Shown here in pieces: positions 41,693-50,944 of a stretch of 64,000 bases of DNA (position 1 is its first letter; each line of letters starts with the position of its first letter). This stretch comes from Tetracentron sinense. Taxonomy: Eukaryota > Streptophyta > Magnoliopsida > Trochodendrales > Trochodendraceae. Made by a program: the position numbers and the translations under genes. The notes beneath the pieces were generated by a model. It was not told the origin of the DNA, searched no databases, and was given only the letters and a program-made list of their open reading frames with translations. The stretch covers positions 7,055,072 to 7,119,071 of the forward strand of contig CM026566.1 of assembly GCA_015143295.1 (NCBI GenBank), in the 5' to 3' direction.

Positions 41693-44585
41693 CAAGATCC
41701 AATCCCGAAGGAAGTGACCGAGGTGTTGGCAAAGTTTGCTAGCGTGATGCTCGATAAGTTGTCAAAGTCCCTTCCTCCTCGTTGAGCAATTGATCATGAG
41801 ATAGATCTTGTTCCCGGGGCTAAGCCGCCTACTAGAGCCCCTTATTGTATGGCCCCTCCGGAGCTTGCTGAACTTCGGAAACAACTTAATGATCTCTTGA
41901 AGTCAGGCTTCATTCGTCCCTCCAAGGCACCATTTGGGGTACCAATCCTATTCTAGTGCAAACATGACGGGAGTCTGAGGCTTTACGTGGATTACCGAGC
42001 ACTAAACAAGTTGACCGTGCGGAATAAGTATCTCATCCCGTTGATTGCCGATTTTTTCGACCAACTGGGATAGCCAAGTACTTCAGTAAGCTTGATTTTC
42101 GGTCAGGCTATTATCAGGTTCGCATCGCGGAGGGTGACGAACCTAAGACGATTTGCGTGACGAGATATAGCACATTCAAATTCATGGTGATGCCTTTCGG
42201 CCTTACCAACGCACCAGCTACCTTCTCAACACTGATGAACCAAATATTCCATGAGTTCCTGGATAAGTTCGTTGTGGTCTATTTGGATGATATTGTGGTG
42301 TATAGCTCAACTCTTGAGGAGCATGTTGAGCATTTGCAAAAGGTGTTAGCCTTACTAAAGGAGAACCATTGTATGTTAAGAAGGAGAAGTGCTCATTTGC
42401 GCAGGAGCGCATTAGTTTCCTTGGCCATCTGTTAGGCGAACGAAAGGTGAGAATGAAGGAGGACAAGATCCGATCTATTCAAGAGTGGGAGCCACCTACG
42501 ACTACCACCGAGCTGCGATCCTTCTTAGGCCTTGAGAATTACTATCGTAAGTTTATTAAAGGCTACTCAGCAGCTGCAGCATTATTGATTGACCTACTTA
42601 AGAAGGAGCATACTTGGGTATGGTCAAGGGAGTGTCAGGAAGCCTTCGAGAGACTGAAGCTTACCGTGACCCAACATCCTGTCCTTGCACTGCCAGACTT
42701 GGTGAAGCCTTTTGAAGTACAGAATGATGCGTCAGACTATACTATTGGAGGAGTGTTAGTGCAAGAAGAACATCTGATTGCTTATGAGAGCCGGAAATTA
42801 TCTGAAGCGGAGCGTCGCTACACAACTCAAGAGAAAGAGTTGCTTGCCGTGGTGCATTGCCTTCAGGTGTGGAGGCATTACTTACTTGGATCGAAATTTG
42901 TGGTGAAGACCGACATTATTGTTGTGTCTCACTTCATGACGCAGAAGAAGCTCACATCCAAGCAAGCGCCCTGGCAAGAGTTGCTAGCGGAATTTGACTT
43001 TGAGTTAGAGTATAAACCGGGTCGGTACAATAATGTTGCCGATGCCTTAAGTCGCAAAGCGGAACTTGCGGCCCTAAAGAAAGTGATGCATAGAAGTGTG
43101 CAACGGGTGCAGTCTACTATGCATGATAAGATCCATGAAGGGTTGAAGACCGATCATCAAGCGAAGGTAATTTGGCCGCTAGTTGAAAGTGGCAAGACTC
43201 GTCGCTTCTGGATCAACGATGGACTTCTTTACACAAAAGGAAGCCGCATCTTTGTCCCAAGGATGGGGGACCTGAGGAAGGATCTTATAAAATAGTGTCA
43301 TGATACTCTTTGGGCAGGCCATCAAGGATGGCATCGCACATATGCCTTACTAGAACGGGGTTACTACTGGCCTCGTATGCGAGATGATGTTGAAGAATAC
43401 GTGAAGACTTGTCTTGTGTGCCAACAAAATAAGGTGAAAACGAATAGGCCTCTTGGGCTCTTGGAGCCATTACCTATCCCTAGAAGACCATGGGAGAGTG
43501 TCTCTATAAACTTCATTTCGGCTTTGTCAAAAGTGGGGGAGTTTAGGTCGATCCTGGTGGTGATAGATAGATTCTCAAAGTATGCTACTTTCATCCCCTC
43601 ACCGTTGCACTGTTCAGCAGAGGAAGCAGCTTACTTGTTCATGAAAAATGTGGTGAAATACTGGGGTGTGCCTCAGAACATTGTGAGCGATAGGGACTCA
43701 AGATTCACAGAAAAGTTCTGGTCAGAATTGTTCAAACTTCTTGGGACCAAGCTCAACTTCTCAATAAGTAGTCATCCTCAGACTGACGGGCAAACCGAGC
43801 GTTTTAAGGCTCTCCTCGAAGAATACCTTCGGTACTTTGTCAGTGCCAATCAAAAGAATTGGGTGAACTTGCTCGATGTTGCTCAATTTTGCTTCAACTT
43901 ACAACAAAACTCTTCTTCCAACAAGAGCCCATTCGAGCTAGTAACCGGGCAATAACCACTCACGCCTCATACAGTCGTTGTCGGTTACCAAGGAACCAGC
44001 CTCAGTTCATACAAGTTTGCCAATGAGTGGAACAAGAAAGCAGACATTGCCTGAGATTATCTTGAGAAAACCGCTAAAAGAATGAAGAAATTTGCAGATC
44101 CAAAGAGGAGGCAAGATAAATTCAAGGTGGGAGACTTAGTGTTGATAAAGCTAAATCCAGTTAACTTGAAGTTTTTTCGTAAAGGCAACAAAAGCTTAGT
44201 TCGCAAGTACGAATGACCATTTCCTATCACTGAAAATGTGGGAAAAGTCTTCTACAATGTGAAACTGCCTGAGTTATTTTGCAGATATCACCCGGTCTTC
44301 CATGCCAGTGTGTTAAAGCCGTATAATGCAGACAAGGAAGACCCCACTCGCAACACTCCGAACCGGCCTGCAGCTACCGTAACGACCGTACCCCAAAGAA
44401 AAGTTGAACGTATTGTTGCGGATCGTCATGTCCAAGTATCACCGACCAGGCCCGCACACATAGAGTATTTGGTAATATGGAAAGGGCTATCTGACACTGA
44501 AGCTAGTTGGGAACTAGGCGTCACCCTTCTCCCCTTCACTAATAAGATTGAAGAATACTTAGCGAACAAGTCGACGAATACTTAG
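41693..44585 (+). pseudogene. pol: pol of element E: RT, RNase H, integrase and chromodomain
   Basis: RT: '[20 protein letters not shown]', 'VMPFGLTNAPATFSTLMNQI', and the catalytic box 'VVVYLDDIVVYSS' intact near 42275-42310. RNase H: 'VQNDASDYTIGGVLVQ', 'KLSEAERRYTTQEKELLAVV' and 'YNNVADALSRKAEL'. 42369-43295 is a 308-codon open stretch. Integrase: the zinc finger crosses a stop at 43293 ('GHQGWHRTYALLERGYYWPR', 'CLVCQQNK'). In the core, 'ESVSINFISALSK' has Asn where the first catalytic Asp normally stands, 'VSDRDSRF' keeps the second, and 'TDGQTERFKALLEEYLRY' keeps the Glu. The chromodomain at the end has 'HIEYLVIWKGLSDTEASWE' (44460-44512), which may guide insertion by binding modified histones. 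Frameshifts lie near 42070 and 42370, and there are several stops. Confidence 0.92.
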
Positions 44586-44617
44586 CGAACAAGTCGACGA
44601 GGGCGTCAACTTAACAA

Positions 44618-44626
44618 GCGGGGGAG
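44618..44626 (+). other. Polypurine tract of element E
   Basis: GCGGGGGAG lies two bases before the 3' LTR, where plus-strand DNA synthesis is primed. Confidence 0.75.
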
Positions 44627-44628
44627 TA

Positions 44629-45084
44629 TGTCACGACCATTCATCCAGCAATGTTTGCATGGCTTTGGTGGTGGCACTATTTTGTGTCTTTTTATTTATT
44701 GTAAAATGGTAGTTTAGTCGCCAAAGTCTTAGTGGTATTTTTGTAATAAGGGAGTATGACTCCACCAACACATAGGATGTTTCCTTCTACCAACTTGTAA
44801 AAAGTTTATATTCCACCTTGTAGGGGAAGTGGTAGTTCACTTGAGTGAGTTGTATTTGCACCATCTTTGATTTCCTGCTCCCCTACTGTCTTTTATTTCC
44901 AGTACCTGTATAGTGTCTTGTAACCTTTCCCTTTATGCAATAATATTGATATTTGCTTCTTTCTTGTGCATTGTGGTGCGCTTTACTCTTTTTTCTTAGG
45001 TAACTGTTTAAATAGACTAACTTGATCAACGGATTGATCAAGTGCCGCATGGGATTTACCTGGCAACGTAAATTGCCCGTGACA
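44629..45084 (+). repeat. 3' LTR of element E
   Basis: TGTCACGACC to CCCGTGACA, identical in length to the 5' LTR. The following base begins the continuation of the rRNA fragment. Confidence 0.92.
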
Positions 45085-45089
45085 AGATG

Positions 45090-45192
45090 CCGTAAGACAA
45101 GGCAAGTATTCTTCGAAATGACTGGCGTAAAGGGCACGTAGGCGGTGAATCAGGTTGAAAGTGAAAGTTGCCAAAGAGTGGCAGAATGCTGG
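45090..45192 (+). pseudogene. Mitochondrial-type 18S rRNA fragment (right part), split by element E
   Basis: 'Ccgtaagacaaggcaagtat' then 'tcttcgaaatgactggcgta', 'aagggcacgtaggcggtgaa', 'tcaggttgaaagtgaaagtt' and 'gccaaagagtggcagaatgc' follow the plant mitochondrial small-subunit rRNA downstream of the 530 loop, with scattered substitutions and a missing G in the 'ctgggcgtaaag' core. The 'gggcacgtaggcggtgaatc' portion fits mitochondrial better than plastid rRNA, which has a different sequence there. Joined with 39558-39568 it makes about 115 bp. It is a decayed nuclear copy of organelle DNA and not a working gene. The recalled mitochondrial sequence was not checked against a database. Confidence 0.75.
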
Positions 45193-45914
45193 TTAGTTAC
45201 AAAAACATTGGCCAGGACTTTAATGAACCAAGCCCTAGCCGGACCCTAAATTATTTGGGCTTTCACTTATTCAGCCCCGCCTTGGCTTAAAAATGGGGCC
45301 AGGCCGCCCATTCAGCCCACCCGCCTAGTGTTTTTTATATCTAAAGGAAATCCGAGGCACTGTACTGATCGTCGTTACACGAATAGCCGTACGCACGAGG
45401 CGTGACCACCATTGGATAAACTTCAAAGTCTTGAGATTCGCAGCCACTCTTCATCTGCTTCCCATATCAAAACTGCGGCTAAGAATCTGAAGTTCATGTT
45501 CAAGCTGAGGGAACAAGGATAAATCAAAGCTCAGATCCGACCCTACTTGCACAACAAAGGGAATCACTGAAGTGAGTTTTGATTTTATTTTTGCTTTTCT
45601 TCTCCAATTTAAAAAAAAAAAAAATTTCAGCAAAATGAGTTTCAGGAAGTCATGATCTTTAATGGGTTTCTTTTTCTTTTTCATGTTTTTCTTAAATTAT
45701 ATGATAGAATTGATTTTAGGAAGGAACGCCTGATTTCGATTTTTTTTTTCAAAAAAATATGTAATCCCATATATTTGATGAATGGGGATTTTATGTGAAA
45801 CACAGAGAAACTAACACGATCGGAGATCAACTAAGGACGAATCCATTAGAAATTAACTCTGAAATAATCCTTAAATATGAAATAATCTAATTCTGATGAA
45901 GAATCGAAGCTCCC
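45193..45914. other. Spacer with leader-like sequence, no gene recognised
   Basis: 45400-45570 has moderate GC. 'Actgaagtgagttttg' is followed by a T-rich stretch and 'aaaaaaatttcagcaaaatg' at about 45610-45640, which together resemble an exon, a short intron (GT...CAG) and a second exon. No conserved protein can be read on either side. T- and A-homopolymers are at 45608-45622 and 45740-45752. Confidence 0.3.
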
Positions 45915-47573
45915 AAGTGATCATGGTGATTTGGGTATCCTAGGAAAACGTTTTCTGCAAAACGCCCGTATCACCGAGAGTAGGGATACCAGAAGGGCTA
46001 TGGAGTAGATACTTTAAGAGCAAATACCTTTGAAATAATCATCCTTGGATGGTGGATGAGTTTCAGCAAGGTTCCAGGCTCTGGAGAAACATTGTTGCAT
46101 GGGTTAAGACTACGATGGAAAATTGCAGATGGCTTATTGGGAATGGAGAAAAAACGAAATTTTGATTCGACAATTGGAGAAACAACAAACCGTTAATTGA
46201 AGCCGCATTGAGATGTCCGAATTTTTTCCCATCGTTTAGCAACATTTTCGTTAATGATGGTTGGATTCTCAACACCTTTAAGGAGGACATTACTTCTAAG
46301 ATCTATGAGGATATCATAAATAGCAAGTTTTCTATTTCCATGGAGAATGACAGCATTGCTTGGACCCTGGAAAGCTCCGGGAATTTTTTTATTAAATCTT
46401 GTTGGAATTTCTTACCGGAAAGTCATCCTAACCCTCAATGGGCAGCCTCTGTTTGGGATTCTTCAATTCCGATAAAAATATCGATATTCCAAAGGAAAAT
46501 GTTCGCTAATGCTGTCCCGGTTGACGAGAATATTCAGAATAAGAATATTTCTCTTAATAGCAAATGTGTTTGTTGCAGGTCTCCTTCAACGGAATCCATG
46601 TCTCATCTTTTCTGTCAAAGTGAAGTGGGAAGAATCTTGTGGTCGAAGGTGAGTGCTCGAAGGTGAGTGTGCTTCTTCAAACCCCTATTTATGATCAAGA
46701 TTCCATTCAAACCCGCATGATGAGGTTTTTCAGCAAGAGTAAGAGATGTTCAATCAATGGGATGCTTCATCTGGTTCTGCCTGGTTTTATTTGCTGGGAA
46801 ATCTGGTTATTTAGAAATTCTATGAAGTTTGAGAATCATAGAAGATTAGCCTAAGTTATTTTCAACAGAATTATTGATTGGATTACTAATGCAGCCAAGC
46901 TCTGGAAGTTCAAGTCTATGCCTTCGAACCAAGATAAGGATCTTTACCAATTTTTCCAGTGCTTGGTGCCTTATCCTTGAGTAGCTAGACCCATCATTAC
47001 GAAATGGTTAGCTCCTTCTCCCGGTTGGTTCAAGCTTAACATAGATGGAGCCTCGAAAAATCACTCCAATATTAGTGGTGGTGGAGAAATTGTTAGAGAT
47101 TCGAAGGGGAATCTATTGATGGCCTTCCAAACCTTTTATGGGTCCGGATCCAACAACATGGCTGAACTAAGAGCTATCCTCGATGGATGCAAGTTATGTG
47201 AATCTATGGGGCTCCAAAATATAAAGGTGGAAAGTGACTCTAAGATAATGATTGATGTTATTAACGGGGTAGTAGAGGTGCCTTGGGAACTTGGTATTGA
47301 AAATAACGGGGTAGTAGAGGTGCCTTGGGAAACTTGGTATTGGAAAAAGGATATTGCTCGAATTCAGGCCAAATGCAACTTCAACTTTGTGCATGTCTTT
47401 AGAGAAACTAATTAGTGTGTGGATTTCTTAGCTAATGAAGCATGCATTAGCTCTAATAAGAAGATCTTCAGAAGCTTGGATGATATTCCAGTGGGACTTA
47501 AAGGGATTATCAGAATTGACAAGGCTGGGTTGTTTAGGGTTAGGTTTTATGCCCCCCCCCCTATAGTTCTCTT
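45915..47573 (+). pseudogene. 3' half of an L1-type LINE: zf-RVT and RNase H
   Basis: The reverse transcriptase proper is missing; the element is 5'-truncated, as most LINEs are. Readable parts are the end of the RT region ('WMVDEFQQGSRLWRNIVAW', 'MENCRWLIGNGEKTKF'); the zinc-binding zf-RVT domain ('SVWDSSIPIKISIFQRKMF', 'CVCCRSPSTESMSHLFCQSE', 46208-46660); and an RNase H of plant LINE type ('PGWFKLNIDGASKNHSN', 'NMAELRAILDGCKLCESMGL', 'IKVESDSKIMIDVI', about 47010-47270). The RNase H keeps the D-E-D residues. A 48-bp segment, 'ggggtagtagaggtgccttg'-containing, is duplicated in tandem at 47264-47330. The 3' edge is near a run of 11 C at 47552. Only a few stops are present, so it is not very old. 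Confidence 0.88.
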
Positions 47574-47581
47574 ATTCTATC

Positions 47582-48062
47582 CAATGTTTTAAAACGTGAA
47601 GGCGTGAGCGTTAGGACCTCAAGATGCTTGAGGTGTATGCCTCAATGCGTGAAGTGTAAGCCTCACAAGAAAACTTCAAGCTCTCTAATTTTAACAAAAA
47701 ATAAAATATAAGAAAATTTGTAAATCAAAAAGTTAATGAAAGATTATAGTATTTATATATTTATATATATATGTGTGTGTATTCATGTACATTGTGTGTG
47801 TTCGAATGGGCGCCCGCGTTCACCTAGGAAATACTATATAAATTAGTTGAAACAAACAACAAAATTAAAAAATAACATTTAAGTATCAGTGGTGCTAGAT
47901 TCCTAATTTTAGTTAATGTATGAGATGTACACTATAGACATATAGCGAGCTTCAAGGCATGAGGCGTGTGCTCATGGGGTTTAAGCCTCTTGGTTGAGCC
48001 TTAAGGCGTGTTCCTTAAGCCTCGCCTCGAGGCGTAAGCCTCACACGCTTTTTAAAACACTG
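47582..48062. mobile_element. hAT-type MITE, 481 bp, next to the LINE end
   Basis: Its ends are inverted repeats: CAATGTTTTAAAACGTGAAGG on one side and, reverse-complemented, CAGTGTTTTAAAAAGCGTG on the other (first arm given in part). It is flanked by ATTCTATC (47574-47581) and ATTGTATC (48063-48070), an 8-bp duplication with one mismatch, as expected for hAT. The interior is rich in 'ggcgtgag', 'aagcctca' and 'cctcgaggcg', and contains (TA)n/(TG)n at 47755-47785. There is no transposase, so it is non-autonomous. Confidence 0.82.
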
Positions 48063-48070
48063 ATTGTATC

Positions 48071-50162
48071 TTAATAAACAAGTAGGGGTCCGCCAAACCC
48101 CCTTCCCCCTGTGGGAGGTGTTTTCTAAAAATTCAAGAGAGAGAGAGAGAGAGAAGTTACTATGCCGGGGAGCTGCCCTCCAGAGAAGAAAATCACCGGA
48201 GATCGAAGGGCCAAGATGGTTTGCATTGGTTCACTTTCAAGAGAACCTAATGGTGCGAGAGATGTGAACCTGTGTTTTTCTTCTCTTTCAAGAAATAATT
48301 CTTAAAAGTAAAAAAAATTTACTCTTCAATACTTATTCCAATATTAGAACGTTTCCCGGAATTGTTCTAGATTCTGCTCAAGCCAAGCACCATTCTTGGG
48401 TTTCTATTCACAAGGAATAGAGAAATCTTCCTCAGGAGTGATGCCAAACTGCCCCTTGGTTGCTTAGAGTTTAATTCTATTAGTATTCTTCATTAATTAG
48501 GAACTAGGAGGGCTTATTAGTTTAAATTTGCTTTAGTTAGTATCTCATATTTATTAGGAAAGCTTTTGTGTGCTGGATATTTATGAATTGGATAAGACAA
48601 AAATCAATCAATAAAATTATCAAGCTTCATTTAATTGAAAGAAATAGGTCTCGCTACCTTGAACCAGCCTGGCAGTTGTTTCTTGTCATAATTCCAGTCT
48701 ATAAGAGTTTCTTTGGTATCCTATTTCCATCTAGGGATTAAAAATTCCTTTGGAGGCCTAAAGAGAAAATTTTTGCAGGTTGTTATTTATGTACTTATCT
48801 TTAATATTTTTTAATTTTAAAATTTTATATTCCATGGGAAAGACCTCAAAATCCTATATGCAAACCATAGTAGTCAAAGTGTCTAGGCCACTTTGACAAA
48901 ACAATAAAATAAAATAAAATAGACTCAAGCCATTTTTCTTTTTATGACCATCATCAGCCCCTTTAGAGGCACTCGTGTGTTTCTATGTTGTGCAAAGGGC
49001 CTCAATAGGTTTAACCCCCTACCTATGAAGGTCTTGCTTGTACTGTCACCAGGTTATCTCCGACTCCCATTGCCAGGGGTGGAGGGGATAGGAAGGACAG
49101 AATAAAAATACTTCCAGGTGCTGCCTAGGTCATAGGTTTTTCCTAGGTGATGTGTTGCTTAATGCTTAGGCAACTAGAACTTATTCAATTTTTAAAATTT
49201 ATCAAGTTAATGATCTTAATATATTTTAGAATAAGATTAAAATTCAAAAGTTAAGCATTGCTAATGCCATAATGATAAAGATCCTAGGGTGGGGAGCATA
49301 GAAACAAAGTTTGCGAATGATTTTCGAATTATTAATTATTTGCGAGCTATTCATTTTTAAGGGGTAAAGTTTAAAACAATTTTTTTTTTAATGAATTGAC
49401 GAATTATTCTGAACTTATTCAGAATGAGAATTTCTCACAAATTATTCCTCAGGCTTATTCGGAATTCTAAAATAAGAATAAGGGAAAAATAGACTTTCTA
49501 TTAGGAAAAAGGTTATTACCAATAACCCGAGACTTATTTCGTACTGAGAAAACTCCATTTGACCGAAGTCACCAACTGAGAGAAGAAAGAGAAACCTCCA
49601 TTCGAGCAATTATTTTAGGGTTTTGATACCCATTTGATTAAATTGAGAGAAAAAGATGATTTGTACACTAATTAGTCTACTGTAATTCGGCCTCTCTGAG
49701 AGAAAAGATGATTTCTGCTATTTATTCTGAGCAATCTCTCTGTTGTGTTAAATAACTATGTTATGTCAAATAATTTTCTCAAATATTGCTTTTCTGATTT
49801 TATCTATTCGAGTTGTTATTATTATTATTTTTTTGACTCTACACATCTCTGAATTGCTTATGTAATTTAAATTGCACATACAAACATGTAAAAACTATAT
49901 TCTTCTTATTCTTTCTTAAATTACATAAGGATTGCTTAAGCCCTCCATAATTTTTCCTTGAGTTTAGTTGTTTATATAGTGTTTTTTTTTTTTTAAGAAT
50001 TAGGATAATTGTCTAACATAGTAAGAGATGTCAATCCATCTCAATTGGTAAATGGATTAGTTGGTATCACATTCGTATTTGTTTATTATTATTTTTTATT
50101 TTCTCAAATTTTACCATTTTTCCATACTTAACCCTTGCCAAATAATTCCCAAACCCGAATTT
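48071..50162. other. AT-rich stretch without recognisable genes
   Basis: 48082 begins GTAGGGGTCCGCCAAACCCC, shared with 8322 in element A. A (GA)n run lies at 48137-48158. 48470-48640 resembles the A+T-rich end of an LTR ('gcttttgtgtgctggatatt', 'caatcaataaaattatcaag') but has no partner here. 49130-49190 has 'tgcctaggtcatagg' and 'tcctaggtgatg' motifs, similar to 63200-63300 and typical of some hAT-type MITEs. I cannot define an element. Confidence 0.4.
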
Positions 50163-50305
50163 TGTTACAGTAGGAGAAGAAGAGATGAAAGAGATTTTTG
50201 GTAATTGGCTTAGTTAGGGAAAAAGAGCCCTTTTAGCCTTTTATATGAAGAGAAATAGTAAATTACAAATTTGTCCCTTACAATAATATATTACACATAC
50301 TAACA
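50163..50305 (-). repeat. 3' LTR of copia element F
   Basis: The minus strand reads TGTTAGTATGTG...CTACTGTAACA, with the inverted end bases TGTTA/TAACA. AGGAGGAG (complement of 50306-50313) directly upstream in element orientation is the polypurine tract. CTTTTATA at 50238-50245 reads TATAAAAG on the minus strand, a TATA box. Its length of 143 bp is short but within the copia range. Confidence 0.75.
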
Positions 50306-50939
50306 CTCCTCCTCAAGCTGAAGCATAAATATCAAACATGCCCAGCTTGACAATGACATCCTGAAGAAGAGGCCCCACAACCTTGGTAAATATGTCGACA
50401 AGATGTTGTGAAGAAGATACATGCTGAAGAGATAATGAACCATCTTGAACTTTCTCTCTAACAAAATGAATATCAACCTCAATGTGCTTGGCCGCTCATG
50501 AAGAAGTGAATCACATGCAGTCTTCTTCTCTACAAATAGGCACATGGAGCTTCAGAAAGAAGGGAACAGAGCCACAACATTTCATAAGTGACATGAGCGC
50601 TCGATATCCTGCCTCGTCACTAGAATAAGAAACTGCATGTTTTTTGCTTTTCCATGCAACCAAATTGCCTCCAAGAAAGGTACAATATCCTAAGGTCGAA
50701 TGTCGGTTAGTAGCAGATCTAGCCCAATCTGCATCTGTATATCTAGAGATCTCAAGATGACTATATGAGCGATATACAAGTCCGCAATTAGGATTGGACT
50801 TGATATATTGGAGAATTCGATGGACAACGACAAGGTGTGATGCACGAGGAGTGTGCATGAACTGTCTTACCATGTTAACAACAAAGGTGATGCCTAGCCT
50901 TGTGAGAGTGAGGTAAATCAGACGTCCCATGAGATGTTG
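50306..50939 (-). pseudogene. RNase H and pol end of copia element F
   Basis: The minus strand reads 'YQHLMGRLIYLTLTRLGITF' at the insertion point of G, then 'FMHTPRASHLVVVHRILQYI', 'SRYTDADWARSATNRHSTLG' and 'YCTFLGGNLVAWKSKKHAVS', which are the RT-RNase H connection and RNase H of copia elements with the catalytic Asp of 'TDADWA'. It continues out of frame as 'HIEVDIHFVREKVQDG' and 'HLVDIFTKVVG' to a stop before the polypurine tract. The start of this open frame (51095-50945) comes from LTR sequence of G and is not part of F. Confidence 0.9.
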
Positions 50940-50944
50940 GTACT

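Larger units (their letters stand above)
39571..45084 (+). mobile_element. Chromodomain Ty3/gypsy element E, both LTRs present
   Basis: Two 456-bp LTRs (39571-40026; 44629-45084), an initiator-Met PBS and a polypurine tract enclose gag, protease, RT, RNase H, integrase and a C-terminal chromodomain, all on the plus strand. Flanking bases AGAC (39567-39570) and AGAT (45085-45088) fit an imperfect target duplication. Gag with a C-F-L-C-G-G-P-H knuckle and the 'VDTGATHNFF' protease resemble the Galadriel lineage; that assignment is from memory of family patterns. Stops and frameshifts leave it defective, but all domains are recognisable in order. Confidence 0.93.

Noticed and set aside
45090..45192. 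Functional rRNA gene or bacterial contamination
   Set aside because: Only about 115 bp is present, with substitutions and a lost G in a conserved core, and plant repeats lie on both sides.
48470..48640. Possible LTR end
   Set aside because: No partner LTR, PBS or duplication was found; kept only as a remark.
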